A stretch of 64,000 nt of DNA. It comes from Seonamhaeicola maritimus (GTDB lineage: Bacteria > Bacteroidota > Bacteroidia > Flavobacteriales > Flavobacteriaceae). The DNA lies in NCBI RefSeq assembly GCF_008056315.1, contig NZ_VRKQ01000010.1, forward strand, positions 992,001-1,056,000, given 5' to 3'. The notes under the pieces are model-generated. The model did no database searches. It worked only from the letters and a program-made list of their open reading frames with translations, and was not told the origin of the DNA. The translations under genes were made by a program, and so were the position numbers. Positions 1 through 8,201 of this stretch are shown here, in pieces (the stretch's first letter is position 1; each line of letters opens with the position of its first letter).

Positions 1-6
1 CCCAAT

Positions 7-276
7 ATGTTTATTAAAGAATTAAATATCTATACCGACTTTTTAAAAAATAGAATTGAAAATGTGAGGCATACTTTCAATAAAAAAGAGGAAAGATATT
101 TGAAAACATTTTCAAATAATATGCAATCTGGTATAGAATATTATAAGCAATTATTTAGTAATGTGAATAGCTTATTAGAAGAGGTGAAGGTTTCTGCTTT
201 AAAGGAGTTAGAAAGGAGTGAAACTACTTTAAAACAAATTCAGATACGCATTAACAACTTGTCATTAGCCCAATAA
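7..276 (+). CDS. Small coiled-coil hypothetical protein, possibly 5'-truncated
   Basis: Not recognised. The 89-residue product is lysine/glutamate/asparagine rich, without a signal peptide or membrane segment, and has a heptad-like hydrophobic pattern in its second half (LLEEVKVSALKELERSE), suggesting a helical or coiled-coil protein. The reading frame is open to the left edge of the window, so the ATG at 7 may be internal to a longer gene. A terminator-like hairpin lies 80 bp after the stop, so it seems to end its own transcript and not to be part of the nadAB operon. Confidence 0.5.
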   Translation: MFIKELNIYTDFLKNRIENVRHTFNKKEERYLKTFSNNMQSGIEYYKQLFSNVNSLLEEVKVSALKELERSETTLKQIQIRINNLSLAQ

Positions 277-355
277 TATTAATAGGTCGACAAATTCTTG
301 TTTTAGTTTTATTAATAATTTAAGTGTTTACTTAACAATAGTTTAATGAATTTAT

Positions 356-392
356 AAAAAGATTATTGGTTCTTAATTCATAGTCTTTTTTT
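356..392 (+). terminator. Rho-independent terminator after the small coiled-coil gene
   Basis: A 10-bp stem (356-365 paired with 381-390, one G-U pair) closes a 15-nt loop and runs into a T-tract at 386-392. It separates the first gene from nadA. Confidence 0.6.
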
Positions 393-441
393 AGGTGAAA
401 CATAATTTATTAAAAATTTTAATTAAGATATTTGTACCTTG

Positions 442-467
442 AAATTTGGTTAACTTCAACCAAATTT
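442..467 (+). promoter_or_regulatory. Inverted repeat in the nadA leader
   Basis: Perfect 10-bp arms (AAATTTGGTT at 442-451, AACCAAATTT at 458-467) flank a 6-bp spacer. A -7-like element (GATATTTG, 427-434) lies just upstream, so the repeat sits at about the transcription start or in the early 5' UTR. It could be the operator of a NAD-biosynthesis repressor or an mRNA hairpin. The regulator cannot be identified from this window. Confidence 0.55.
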
Positions 468-501
468 GTTTTATAATTTTATTTAGGAAAAGGGGTTTAC
501 A

Positions 502-1428
502 ATGGATTTAGTAAAAGAAATAAACCGATTAAGGAAGGAAAAGAACGCAATAATTTTAGCACATTATTATCAAGATGGTGCTATACAAGATATTGCAGAT
601 TATGTAGGTGATAGTTTAGGTTTATCACAACAAGCCGCTGAAACAGATGCTGATATTATTGTATTTGCTGGCGTTCATTTTATGGCAGAAACAGCTAAAA
701 TATTAAGCCCATCAAAAAAGGTAGTTTTACCAGATTTGAATGCAGGTTGTTCTCTTGCTGATTCATGTCCTCCAGGACCATTTAAAAAATTCACAGAACA
801 ACACCCAGATCATATTGTGATTACATATGTGAATTGTTCTGCTGAAATTAAAGCATTGAGTGATATTGTTTGTACATCATCAAATGCTTTAAAGATTGTA
901 AATTCTATTCCAAAAGAAACACCTATTATTTTTGCTCCAGATAAAAATCTGGGAAGATATATAATGAAAGAAACAGGTAGGGACATGTTGCTTTGGGATG
1001 GTGCTTGTGTGGTGCATGAAGCCTTTTCAATGGATAAGCTTATTGAACTACATAAAAAGCATCCTGACTACAAAATTATTGCTCACCCTGAATCTGAAGA
1101 ACATATTTTAGATACAGCAACGTATATTGGCTCTACTTCTGGAATGATTAATTACGTGAAAGAACATCAAGATCAAAAGTTTATTGTGGCTACAGAGGCT
1201 GGTATTTTACACAAGATGCAACTGGAAATGCCTAATACAGAATTAATTCCTGCTCCTGCAGTAGAGGATAATACATGTGCATGTAGTGAATGTCATTTTA
1301 TGAAAATGAACACCATGCAAAAACTTTATGATTGTTTATTGAATGAATCACCAGCTATTGATGTTCCAGAACCTTTAAGAACACGTGCATTATTGCCAAT
1401 AGAACGTATGTTAGAACTGTCTAAATAG
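502..1428 (+). CDS. nadA: Quinolinate synthase
   Basis: NadA condenses iminoaspartate with dihydroxyacetone phosphate to make quinolinate, the second step of de novo NAD synthesis, in the cytosol. The 308-residue length fits the family. The N-terminal HYYQ motif (His21) is present. Candidate [4Fe-4S] ligands are Cys83, Cys169 and the C-terminal cluster Cys259-x-Cys261-x2-Cys264. The gene starts 34 bp after an inverted repeat and lies 1 bp before nadB, so the two are surely cotranscribed and translated together. Confidence 0.97.
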   Translation: MDLVKEINRLRKEKNAIILAHYYQDGAIQDIADYVGDSLGLSQQAAETDADIIVFAGVHFMAETAKILSPSKKVVLPDLNAGCSLADSCPPGPFKKFTEQHPDHIVITYVNCSAEIKALSDIVCTSSNALKIVNSIPKETPIIFAPDKNLGRYIMKETGRDMLLWDGACVVHEAFSMDKLIELHKKHPDYKIIAHPESEEHILDTATYIGSTSGMINYVKEHQDQKFIVATEAGILHKMQLEMPNTELIPAPAVEDNTCACSECHFMKMNTMQKLYDCLLNESPAIDVPEPLRTRALLPIERMLELSK

Positions 1429-1429
1429 T

Positions 1430-2989
1430 ATGTTAGAAGCTAATTACTTAGTAATAGGGTCTGGAGTTGCAGGTTTGACTTTTTCGGTTAAAATTGCTGA
1501 AAAATTTCCAGATCGCACTGTAGTCATTGTTACTAAGGATGCCGAAGATGAATCTAACACCAAATATGCCCAAGGCGGTATGGCTGTTGTGCAAAATAAA
1601 GAAGAAGATTCGTTTAAAAAACATATTGATGACACGCTTATTGCTGGCGATGGTTTGTGTGATGAAGGGGTAGTGAAAATGGTTATTGAAGAAGGCCCTC
1701 AAAGATTAAAAGAACTCATTCAATGGGGAGCCAATTTTGATGAAGATTCTACTGGTAATTTAGATTTAGGAAAAGAAGGAGGGCATTCAGAATATCGGGT
1801 TGTTCATCATAAAGATTTAACTGGTGCTGAAGTTGAACGCACTTTGCTGAAAAGAGTACATCAACTACCAAATATTACTTTACTACCACATCATTTTGCT
1901 ATAGATTTAATTACAAATCACCAAATTAAAGGCACTGATGAATCAGATATTTCTTGTTACGGAGCCTATGTGTTAAATGAAAAGAGTGGTGAAATTTTTA
2001 CGGTTCAAGCTAATGCTACTTTGTTGGCATCTGGTGGTATTGGTTGTGTTTATGGGCATACAACAAATCCTGTAATTGCTACAGGCGATGGTGTTGCTAT
2101 GGCGTATAGAGCAAAGGCAAGGATTAGAGATATGGAGTTTGTGCAATTCCACCCAACTGCACTTTACCAAAGAAAAGGAGAGTCAGCATTTTTGATTTCG
2201 GAAGCTGTGAGAGGCTTTGGAGCTTACCTTAGAAACAGAAAAGGTAAACGGTTTATGCTAGATTATGATGATAGAGCAGAATTAGCATCCAGAGACATTG
2301 TGTCTCAAAGTATTGATGCTGAGATGAAAAAAGCTGGAGATAGCCATGTGTTTTTAGACTGCACTCATTTAGATATGGAAGGTTTTAAAACACACTTCCC
2401 AACTATATATAATAAATGTTTATCACTTCATATTAACGTTGAAAAAGATTGGATTCCTGTTGTGCCAGCTTCTCATTATTTATGCGGCGGTATTGAAGTA
2501 GATAAAAGCGGAAAGACTACAATTGAAAACCTTTTTGCATGTGGTGAATGTTCAAGAACGGGCTTGCATGGTGCTAATAGACTGGCATCAAATTCGTTGT
2601 TAGAAGCTTTAGTTTATGCGCATAATATATTTAAACATCATTGTGAGAATGAATATAAGAAACTTGATGTTGTTATACCAGAATGGAATGATGAAGGAAC
2701 TACCATTCCTGAAGAGCATATACTTATAAGACATAGCCTTAAAAGTCTTCAAGCTTTAATGAGAGATTATGTTGGTATTGTTAGAAGTAATAAACGATTA
2801 AAGCGTGCAATAACACATCTAGACGTGATTTATAAGGAGGTTGAAGATTTATACCGTGAGTCAAAAATAACAGCTTCGTTATGTGAGCTTAGAAATATGA
2901 TTAATGTATCTCACCTTATAATTGGTCAGTCTTTAGAGCGTAAAGAAAATAAAGGTGGTTATTTTAATAAGGATAATGTAAAAAAATAA
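1430..2989 (+). CDS. nadB: L-aspartate oxidase
   Basis: This FAD flavoenzyme oxidises L-aspartate to iminoaspartate, which NadA uses at once. The 519 residues start with a dinucleotide-binding motif (VIGSGVAGL, residues 8-16). The succinate dehydrogenase/fumarate reductase-like flavoprotein motifs follow: NTKYAQGGMA, the EFVQFHPTAL segment and SGLHGANRLASNSL-type C-terminal FAD contacts (here TGLHGANRLASNSL). The C-terminal helical domain is complete. It lies immediately downstream of nadA, and a hairpin terminator overlaps its stop codon. Confidence 0.97.
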   Translation: MLEANYLVIGSGVAGLTFSVKIAEKFPDRTVVIVTKDAEDESNTKYAQGGMAVVQNKEEDSFKKHIDDTLIAGDGLCDEGVVKMVIEEGPQRLKELIQWGANFDEDSTGNLDLGKEGGHSEYRVVHHKDLTGAEVERTLLKRVHQLPNITLLPHHFAIDLITNHQIKGTDESDISCYGAYVLNEKSGEIFTVQANATLLASGGIGCVYGHTTNPVIATGDGVAMAYRAKARIRDMEFVQFHPTALYQRKGESAFLISEAVRGFGAYLRNRKGKRFMLDYDDRAELASRDIVSQSIDAEMKKAGDSHVFLDCTHLDMEGFKTHFPTIYNKCLSLHINVEKDWIPVVPASHYLCGGIEVDKSGKTTIENLFACGECSRTGLHGANRLASNSLLEALVYAHNIFKHHCENEYKKLDVVIPEWNDEGTTIPEEHILIRHSLKSLQALMRDYVGIVRSNKRLKRAITHLDVIYKEVEDLYRESKITASLCELRNMINVSHLIIGQSLERKENKGGYFNKDNVKK

Positions 2990-3014
2990 AAGAGGCTCCG
3001 TAAAGAGCCTCTTT
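2989..3014. terminator. Bidirectional terminator between nadB and ssb
   Basis: A 10-bp stem (AAAGAGGCTC 2989-2998, GAGCCTCTTT 3005-3014) with a 6-nt loop and A/T flanks on both sides lies between convergent genes. Confidence 0.75.
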
Positions 3015-3038
3015 CTGATTAATAGCAAACCAACATTG

Positions 3039-3371
3039 TTACTTACTAAGCATTAATAATTCATTGCAAAGTATTTCAGTAACATATCTTTTATCACCTT
3101 CTTTGGTTTCGTAAGTTCTGTTTGTAAGTTTTCCTTCAACAGCAATTTCCTTGCCTTTTGTAATGTAGTTTTCAACCACGTTAACCAAGCCTCCTTTTAC
3201 TACCACATTGTGCCAGTAGGCACGCTCTACTTTATTGCCATTTTTGTCTTTGTAACTATCATCTGTGGCAAGCGTAAATTTTGCCATTTTGTTACCATCT
3301 TGAAAGTTAATAATTTCAGGGTCTTGACCTAATCTTCCAATCAACTGAACTTTGTTTCTAAGTGCGTTCAT
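3039..3371 (-). CDS. ssb: Single-stranded DNA-binding protein, short form
   Basis: The 110-residue OB-fold protein begins MNALRNKVQLIGRLGQDPE, a typical Bacteroidota SSB N terminus, and has the VEGKLTNRTYETKEGDKRY core of the family. It binds single-stranded DNA in replication, recombination or repair. It ends soon after the OB fold (CNELLMLSK) and lacks the glycine-rich linker and acidic DDDIPF-type tail that recruits partner proteins in long SSBs. It may therefore be a second paralogue of the replicative SSB. A -7-like CATATTTG lies about 57 bp upstream. Divergent from the DinB-like gene. Confidence 0.9.
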   Translation of the reverse strand: MNALRNKVQLIGRLGQDPEIINFQDGNKMAKFTLATDDSYKDKNGNKVERAYWHNVVVKGGLVNVVENYITKGKEIAVEGKLTNRTYETKEGDKRYVTEILCNELLMLSK

Positions 3372-3480
3372 AATTTTAAATTTTTCGTGTTAAACAGTTA
3401 ATGCAATCGAGTTCTTATGTTTCGACACTGCAAATATGAAACAGCTTCAAAATATTATTCGGTTAATACTTGTTTAAAAT

Positions 3481-3510
3481 CGTTTGTAAATGTTTGTAGT
3501 CGTTTGTAAA
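3481..3510 (+). repeat. Three tandem 10-bp units in the ssb/dinB-like divergent promoter
   Basis: CGTTTGTAAA, TGTTTGTAGT and CGTTTGTAAA follow one another without a gap, immediately upstream of the probable -7 region (AAATTTTG, 3519-3526) of the DinB-like gene. One-turn spacing suggests a site for a helically stacked regulator, but this is only a guess. Confidence 0.4.
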
Positions 3511-3538
3511 CGGATTTAAAATTTTGTATATTGCTAAT

Positions 3539-4048
3539 ATGAAATTAGTAGAAATAATCAATAAACTTGAGCAGAACCAATCTGTCTTTAAAGCTTTATT
3601 GGAAGGCAAAAAAGAATCTGAATATTTGTGGAGACCACAACCAAACAAATGGAATCTATTGGAAATTGTATGTCATTTAGTAGATGAAGAAATTCTAGAT
3701 TTTAGAGCAAGAACTAAGAATACTATAGAAAGGCCGTCTATTCTTCCACCTCCTATCGATCCGGAAGGTTGGGTTAAAAAGCATAATTATGATTCAAAGG
3801 ATTACAGCAAGACTTTAGAAGATTTTTTACATGAGCGAAAGAAATCCATTGGTTGGTTGAAAACTCAAATTGAAGGCAACTGGAGTAACAGTTATGAGCA
3901 TCCACAACTGGGAAAACTTAGTGCGAAACAATTTTTAAACAATTGGTTGGCTCATGATTATTTACATATTCGTCAAATTAACAGATATCATTATGAATAT
4001 TTTAAAACCAATGCAGATACTAGTTTGATGTATGCTGGAGATTGGTAA
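3539..4048 (+). CDS. DinB-like (DinB_2) putative metal-dependent protein
   Basis: The 169-residue cytosolic four-helix protein belongs to the DinB/YfiT-like group, whose members often bind a metal through three histidines and act as thiol-dependent transferases. The visible histidines fit: HLVDEE near residue 45 and HDYLHIRQI near residue 143. The specific reaction is unknown. I chose the ATG at 3539 over an in-frame TTG at 3524, because that TTG lies inside the probable -7 promoter element. Transcribed divergently from ssb. Confidence 0.8.
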   Translation: MKLVEIINKLEQNQSVFKALLEGKKESEYLWRPQPNKWNLLEIVCHLVDEEILDFRARTKNTIERPSILPPPIDPEGWVKKHNYDSKDYSKTLEDFLHERKKSIGWLKTQIEGNWSNSYEHPQLGKLSAKQFLNNWLAHDYLHIRQINRYHYEYFKTNADTSLMYAGDW

Positions 4049-4099
4049 AAAGAGTGTTAATTTAGTACTCAACTAAAAATATAACGATAAGATAATTAG

Positions 4100-5050
4100 A
4101 TGAAAACATTAAAGCTTAGTAATAACGATGAAATGCCGGCTTTTGGCTTGGGAACTTGGAAATCTGCTGAGGGAGACGTTTACAATGCCGTAAAAACTGC
4201 AATTAAAAACGGATATAGACATATTGATTGTGCAGCCGCTTACGGCAACGAAAGTGAGGTTGGTAAGGCGCTTAGCGAAGCCTTTAATGAGGGGGTTGTA
4301 AAGAGAGAAAATATTTGGATTACGTCAAAAGTATGGTGTAATATGCATGCCAAAGATGATGTGATTGAAGCCTTAAAGCAGACATTAAGCGATTTACAAT
4401 TGGAATATTTAGACCTTTATTTAGTGCATTGGCCAATTGCTCAGAAAAAGGAAATTCCGTTTGTTAGTAAAGTGGATGATTTTATTTCTTTAGAAGAATT
4501 ACCAAATGAAGTTACTTGGGAAGGCATGGAAAAAGCAGTAGAGCTTGGTTTAACAAAACATATTGGGGTTTCAAATTTTGGGCCTAAAGCGTTACAGCAA
4601 CTTATTTCAAGTGCCAAAATTAAACCTGAAATGAATCAGATAGAATCTCACCCGTATTTTCAACAAATCGATATGATTTCTTTATGTAAATCTAATAATA
4701 TGCATGTTACAGCTTATGCACCTTTAGGGTCAGGCGATAGGGCGGCCAAATTTAAAGCTGAAGATGAACCTAAACTTTTAGAAGACCCAGTAATTCTTGA
4801 AATAGCAGCATCAAAAAATGCTACCCCCGGTCAAATTCTTATAAGCTGGGCTCTGCATAGAGGAACTTCGGTAATTCCTAAATCGGTGAACTCAGGACGT
4901 ATTGTTCAGAATTTTGAAGCTCAAAATGTTGATTTGTCTGAAAGTGACATGGCCAAAATAAAGGCTCTAGATGAAAATTACAGGTTCTTAACAGGAGAGC
5001 ATTGGGTTTATGAAGGAAGCCCTTATACACTTGAAAGCATTTGGGAATAA
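4100..5050 (+). CDS. Aldo/keto reductase
   Basis: An NADPH-dependent aldehyde/ketone reductase with a (beta/alpha)8 barrel. The catalytic tetrad is intact: Asp43, Tyr48, Lys77 and His110 in DCAAAYGNE, ITSKVW and LVHWP. The 316-residue length and the C-terminal cofactor signature (VIPKSVNSGRI) match the family. The substrate cannot be told from sequence. It lies 10 bp before the acetyltransferase gene, so the two are probably cotranscribed. Confidence 0.93.
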   Translation: MKTLKLSNNDEMPAFGLGTWKSAEGDVYNAVKTAIKNGYRHIDCAAAYGNESEVGKALSEAFNEGVVKRENIWITSKVWCNMHAKDDVIEALKQTLSDLQLEYLDLYLVHWPIAQKKEIPFVSKVDDFISLEELPNEVTWEGMEKAVELGLTKHIGVSNFGPKALQQLISSAKIKPEMNQIESHPYFQQIDMISLCKSNNMHVTAYAPLGSGDRAAKFKAEDEPKLLEDPVILEIAASKNATPGQILISWALHRGTSVIPKSVNSGRIVQNFEAQNVDLSESDMAKIKALDENYRFLTGEHWVYEGSPYTLESIWE

Positions 5051-5060
5051 ATAAATTACT

Positions 5061-5621
5061 ATGACCTATCATATAGAAACAGAACGTCTTATTTTAAGGG
5101 AAATGAGAATAACAGATGTAGATGGAATGTTTGAGTTAGATTCTAACCCAATTGTTCATAAATATCTAGGGAACAAACCTGTGAAAACGATTGAAGAATC
5201 TAGAATAATGGTAGAAGATGTTATAAAACAGTATGAAGAAAGAGGTATTGGGCGTTGGGTTGCTATTGAGAAATATACGGGTGATTTTATTGGGTGGTCC
5301 GGACTTAGGTTGAATACGGAATATAATATGAACGGTTTTGATGCATATTATGACGTTGGTTATAGATTAAAACCTAAATATTGGGGTAAAGGTTATGCAA
5401 CAGAGTCTGGTAAGGCTTCTATAGAGTATGCTTTTAATGTGATGAATTTGCCAGAGGTTTATGGTATTACAGAAGTAGGAAATGAAGCTTCCCATAACGC
5501 ATTATTAAAAATAGGATTAAAGTATGTGGAAGATTTTTATTTTGAAAAAGAACAAATGAATCTTCGCTGGTATAAAATAGAGAATAAGCGATATGGAAAA
5601 GCAATGTTTAGAATGTGGTGA
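5061..5621 (+). CDS. GNAT-family N-acetyltransferase (RimJ/RimL type)
   Basis: The 186-residue protein starts with the RimJ-like ETERLILREMRITDVDGMFEL. It carries the acetyl-CoA pyrophosphate-binding segment RLKPKYWGKGYATESG near residues 108-124 and a NEASHNALLKIGL segment typical of this subgroup. It transfers acetyl from acetyl-CoA to an amine; the acceptor is unknown. Its 3' end overlaps the next gene by 29 bp in another frame, so translation is probably coupled. Confidence 0.9.
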   Translation: MTYHIETERLILREMRITDVDGMFELDSNPIVHKYLGNKPVKTIEESRIMVEDVIKQYEERGIGRWVAIEKYTGDFIGWSGLRLNTEYNMNGFDAYYDVGYRLKPKYWGKGYATESGKASIEYAFNVMNLPEVYGITEVGNEASHNALLKIGLKYVEDFYFEKEQMNLRWYKIENKRYGKAMFRMW

Positions 5622-5943
5622 TAAAATTGTTGGTAGAGTTGATAAAAAATTCTGTAGTGATGGTTGTAGAAATGCCTATAATAATAGGGTGAATAAAGAC
5701 AGTAAAAATTTAATTCGTAATACCAATAATCGCCTTAGAAAGAACTATAGAGTTTTAGAAGCTTTAAATCCAAATAATAAAACCAAGGTATCAAGAGCAA
5801 AACTTATTGAAAGAGGGTTTGATTTTAATTACTTTACCAGTATTTATACCACAAAAAAAGGAACTGTGTATTACTTTGTTTATGACCAAGGTTATTTACC
5901 ATTAGAAGGTGATTACTATGCCTTGGTAAAAAGGGAATCTTAA
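5593..5943 (+). CDS. Small zinc-ribbon protein
   Basis: The 116-residue protein has an N-terminal zinc-finger-like set, Cys5-x2-Cys8-x12-Cys21-x3-Cys25 (CLECGDKI, KKFCSDGCRN), followed by a basic helical region. Similar short proteins are common in Flavobacteriaceae and have no assigned function. Nucleic-acid or protein binding is possible. The start lies inside the acetyltransferase gene (29-bp overlap). Confidence 0.75.
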   Translation: MEKQCLECGDKIVGRVDKKFCSDGCRNAYNNRVNKDSKNLIRNTNNRLRKNYRVLEALNPNNKTKVSRAKLIERGFDFNYFTSIYTTKKGTVYYFVYDQGYLPLEGDYYALVKRES

Positions 5944-5988
5944 GTAACAATTTATGGTATTTAAATACTAACAATGTAAACACCATTT

Positions 5989-6672
5989 ATGGCTTCAGAA
6001 TTACTTATTATACTTATTCCAATAGCTATCATCGTTATAGTTTTTTTGGTCTACTATTTTAATAGAAAACAAATAATCCTGAGAAAGTTATCTAAGTTTA
6101 ACTTTAAACCTGTTCTAAGATTCAAAACTAATGAATTGACCAAAATAACGGGTAAAGTATTACACGTGCATGAACCTTTTGTAGTGCCATATAGTAAGCG
6201 TAAATGTGTAGCGTATTATTTTAAAATTGAAAAGAAAGTAAGTACTGGAAAGCATTCCCATTGGAGAACCTTAATTGAAAAAGAAGACATACAGGATTTC
6301 TATATTGAAAAAAGGGGAGAGGTGGTTTTGGTTAGACCTACAAATACTCCAAAAAACTATTACAGTTATTTAGTTGAAGATAGTAGCGCGGGTTCTGGGT
6401 TTTTAAAAGACCCAACACCGGAGTTTAAAGAATTGCTAGATGGATTTAATATACCTAGTGAAAACTTCCTTGGTTTTAACAAACGATTAAAATATTCAGA
6501 ACGAATTATTGAAGTAGGTGAAATTATTACCGTAGGAGGTATTGCCAAATGGAAGGCAGTAGATGCTACCATTTCAGGATATAATTATTCAAAGATTGCA
6601 GCTCTAGAAAGTAGCGACTCTCAAAAATTAATAATAACAGACCTCATACAGGCAAGAAGAACAGATTTATAG
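5989..6672 (+). CDS. Membrane-anchored protein with a GIDE-like domain
   Basis: Residues 5-25 form one strong transmembrane helix, followed by a cytosolic or periplasmic domain of about 200 residues. Segments such as TKITGKVLHVHEPFVVPYS, KCVAYYFKIEKK and the C-terminal GEIITVGGIAKW resemble the GIDE (PF12483) beta domain of mitochondrial MUL1-type E3 ligases. No RING finger is present, so ubiquitin-ligase activity is not implied. The family assignment comes from pattern memory and is moderately sure. It faces the CBS gene tail to tail, with a 2-bp gap. Confidence 0.65.
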   Translation: MASELLIILIPIAIIVIVFLVYYFNRKQIILRKLSKFNFKPVLRFKTNELTKITGKVLHVHEPFVVPYSKRKCVAYYFKIEKKVSTGKHSHWRTLIEKEDIQDFYIEKRGEVVLVRPTNTPKNYYSYLVEDSSAGSGFLKDPTPEFKELLDGFNIPSENFLGFNKRLKYSERIIEVGEIITVGGIAKWKAVDATISGYNYSKIAALESSDSQKLIITDLIQARRTDL

Positions 6673-6674
6673 AA

Positions 6675-7145
6675 TTACTTCCACCAATTTCTACCTTTTA
6701 ATGTCATGGCCGCTTTAAGAACATCTTTCTGACTTATCTGTCCTACTAATTTTCCATTTTCAATAATAGGAAAACGTCTGCGTTTAGCATTTAAAAACTT
6801 ATTAGCGGCATCAAAAATATTCATGTTGCCATCAATAGTTTCAATATTTGTGGCCATATGCTTTTCAATGGTTTTGTCTTGCATTGGCATATTGTAATAG
6901 CGGCTTTCACTAATTTGTTTTATACAATCGCCTTCAGAAATAATACCAATTAATTCTTGTTTTTCATTAACAACAGGTCCACCAGAAATACGGTGCTTAA
7001 TTAATGATTGCATTACACTTTCAATAGTTTGGTTTGGGGTAAACGTAATCAAATTTCGGGTCATATAATCACTAACCTTTAAAGGTGTTTTATCCGCTGC
7101 ATTTGCTTGTTGCCTTCTGGCACCTTGAAAACTCTTTATTCCCAT
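6675..7145 (-). CDS. CBS-domain protein
   Basis: The 156-residue protein consists of a basic N terminus followed by a tandem CBS pair. The first CBS runs from about residue 25 (VSDYMTRNLITFTPNQTI ... GGPVVNEKQELIGIISEGD) and the second from about 93 (MATNIETIDGNMNIFDAANKF ... GQISQKDVLKA). Stand-alone CBS pairs usually sense adenine nucleotides and regulate a partner. No partner gene is adjacent. Confidence 0.9.
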   Translation of the reverse strand: MGIKSFQGARRQQANAADKTPLKVSDYMTRNLITFTPNQTIESVMQSLIKHRISGGPVVNEKQELIGIISEGDCIKQISESRYYNMPMQDKTIEKHMATNIETIDGNMNIFDAANKFLNAKRRRFPIIENGKLVGQISQKDVLKAAMTLKGRNWWK

Positions 7146-7410
7146 AATAATTAATTTTAGTTATTACTAAATGTAAATATTTTTTTTGAGTTTTCCTAAA
7201 AGGATTAATATCAGTCTTTAAACGTTAAATTTATTTTTGGCATTGTTTATGTTTCTTAAAAACTAATAATTAGTACTTAATTGAAATAATTAGCATTCTT
7301 TTAAGAGATTAAATGTTAATTTTTTTTAGTTTTAGGCTCGTTAAAAATTTAAATGATGTAAGGCACTATTGCCAATTGCATCCAACCGAGAAGGATAAAC
7401 AAATAAACAG

Positions 7411-8124
7411 ATGAAAAGATTATTAGGATTGATGTTATTGATGAGTGGTTTAATGATGAATGCTCAAAGTAATGAGACATTAATTGCGCATTACGAAGCT
7501 TATTACAAGCAAATGAAAAAACAAGGTGATATACAGGGTGTTATAAATGCTATGACCCATTTGAATGTATTATCACCATCTGAAGCTAGAAAAGATACTT
7601 TAGCATATATTTATATGGATCAAGGTATGAATAATCAAGCTATAAATACTATTGGATATGATGCAAAGATAGATGATTCAGACATTGCTATTCAAGTAAA
7701 AGCTTTGGCATTAAAAGCACTTAAGCAACCTAAATTGGCTATTCCATTTTTTGAAGAAATGTTTAAAAGAACACCTAATGCTTTAATTGCTTATGAGCTA
7801 GCTGAACTTAATTTACAGGTTCAACAATTACCAGAGGCAGAAAAACATATTAATTACGGATTGGCTAATTCTGAACCCGATATGAAAAAAGCTTTCTTTG
7901 AAACTCAAACACCTTATGAGGTGTCGTTAAAATCGGCTTTTATGTATTTAAATGCCCTTAACATCTATAATAAAGATACCAAAACAAATATTGATGCGGC
8001 GGTTGATATTTTAGATGCAGCATTAAAAGAATCACCTAATTTTAATATGATTCAAATTACCAAAAACGAATTATTAAGACAAAAGCAAGTGTTGCAAGCA
8101 CAAGCTGCTCAGCCTAAGAAATAA
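7411..8124 (+). CDS. Exported TPR-like protein
   Basis: The 237-residue protein has a signal peptide (MKRLLGLMLLMSGLMMNAQS, cleavage near residue 19) followed by helical repeats. Segments such as DIAIQVKALALKALKQPKLAIPFFEEM and ALIAYELAELNLQVQQLPEAEKHINYGL read as two or three TPR units. It is probably a periplasmic scaffold; no specific partner can be named. It is monocistronic, with a good terminator downstream. The 265-bp region upstream holds only AT-rich DNA with no clear feature. Confidence 0.8.
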   Translation: MKRLLGLMLLMSGLMMNAQSNETLIAHYEAYYKQMKKQGDIQGVINAMTHLNVLSPSEARKDTLAYIYMDQGMNNQAINTIGYDAKIDDSDIAIQVKALALKALKQPKLAIPFFEEMFKRTPNALIAYELAELNLQVQQLPEAEKHINYGLANSEPDMKKAFFETQTPYEVSLKSAFMYLNALNIYNKDTKTNIDAAVDILDAALKESPNFNMIQITKNELLRQKQVLQAQAAQPKK

Positions 8125-8144
8125 GTGTTTAATTAGAAAGATTA

Positions 8145-8188
8145 AAATGCGTCTTTCTAAATTTTCAGAAAGCCGCATTTCTTTTTTT
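8145..8188 (+). terminator. Terminator of the TPR-like gene
   Basis: AAATGCG (8145-8151) pairs with CGCATTT (8174-8180) and an inner CTTTCT/AGAAAG stem continues it. A run of seven T follows (8182-8188). Confidence 0.8.
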
Positions 8189-8201
8189 ATTAGAGTTTAC
8201 A

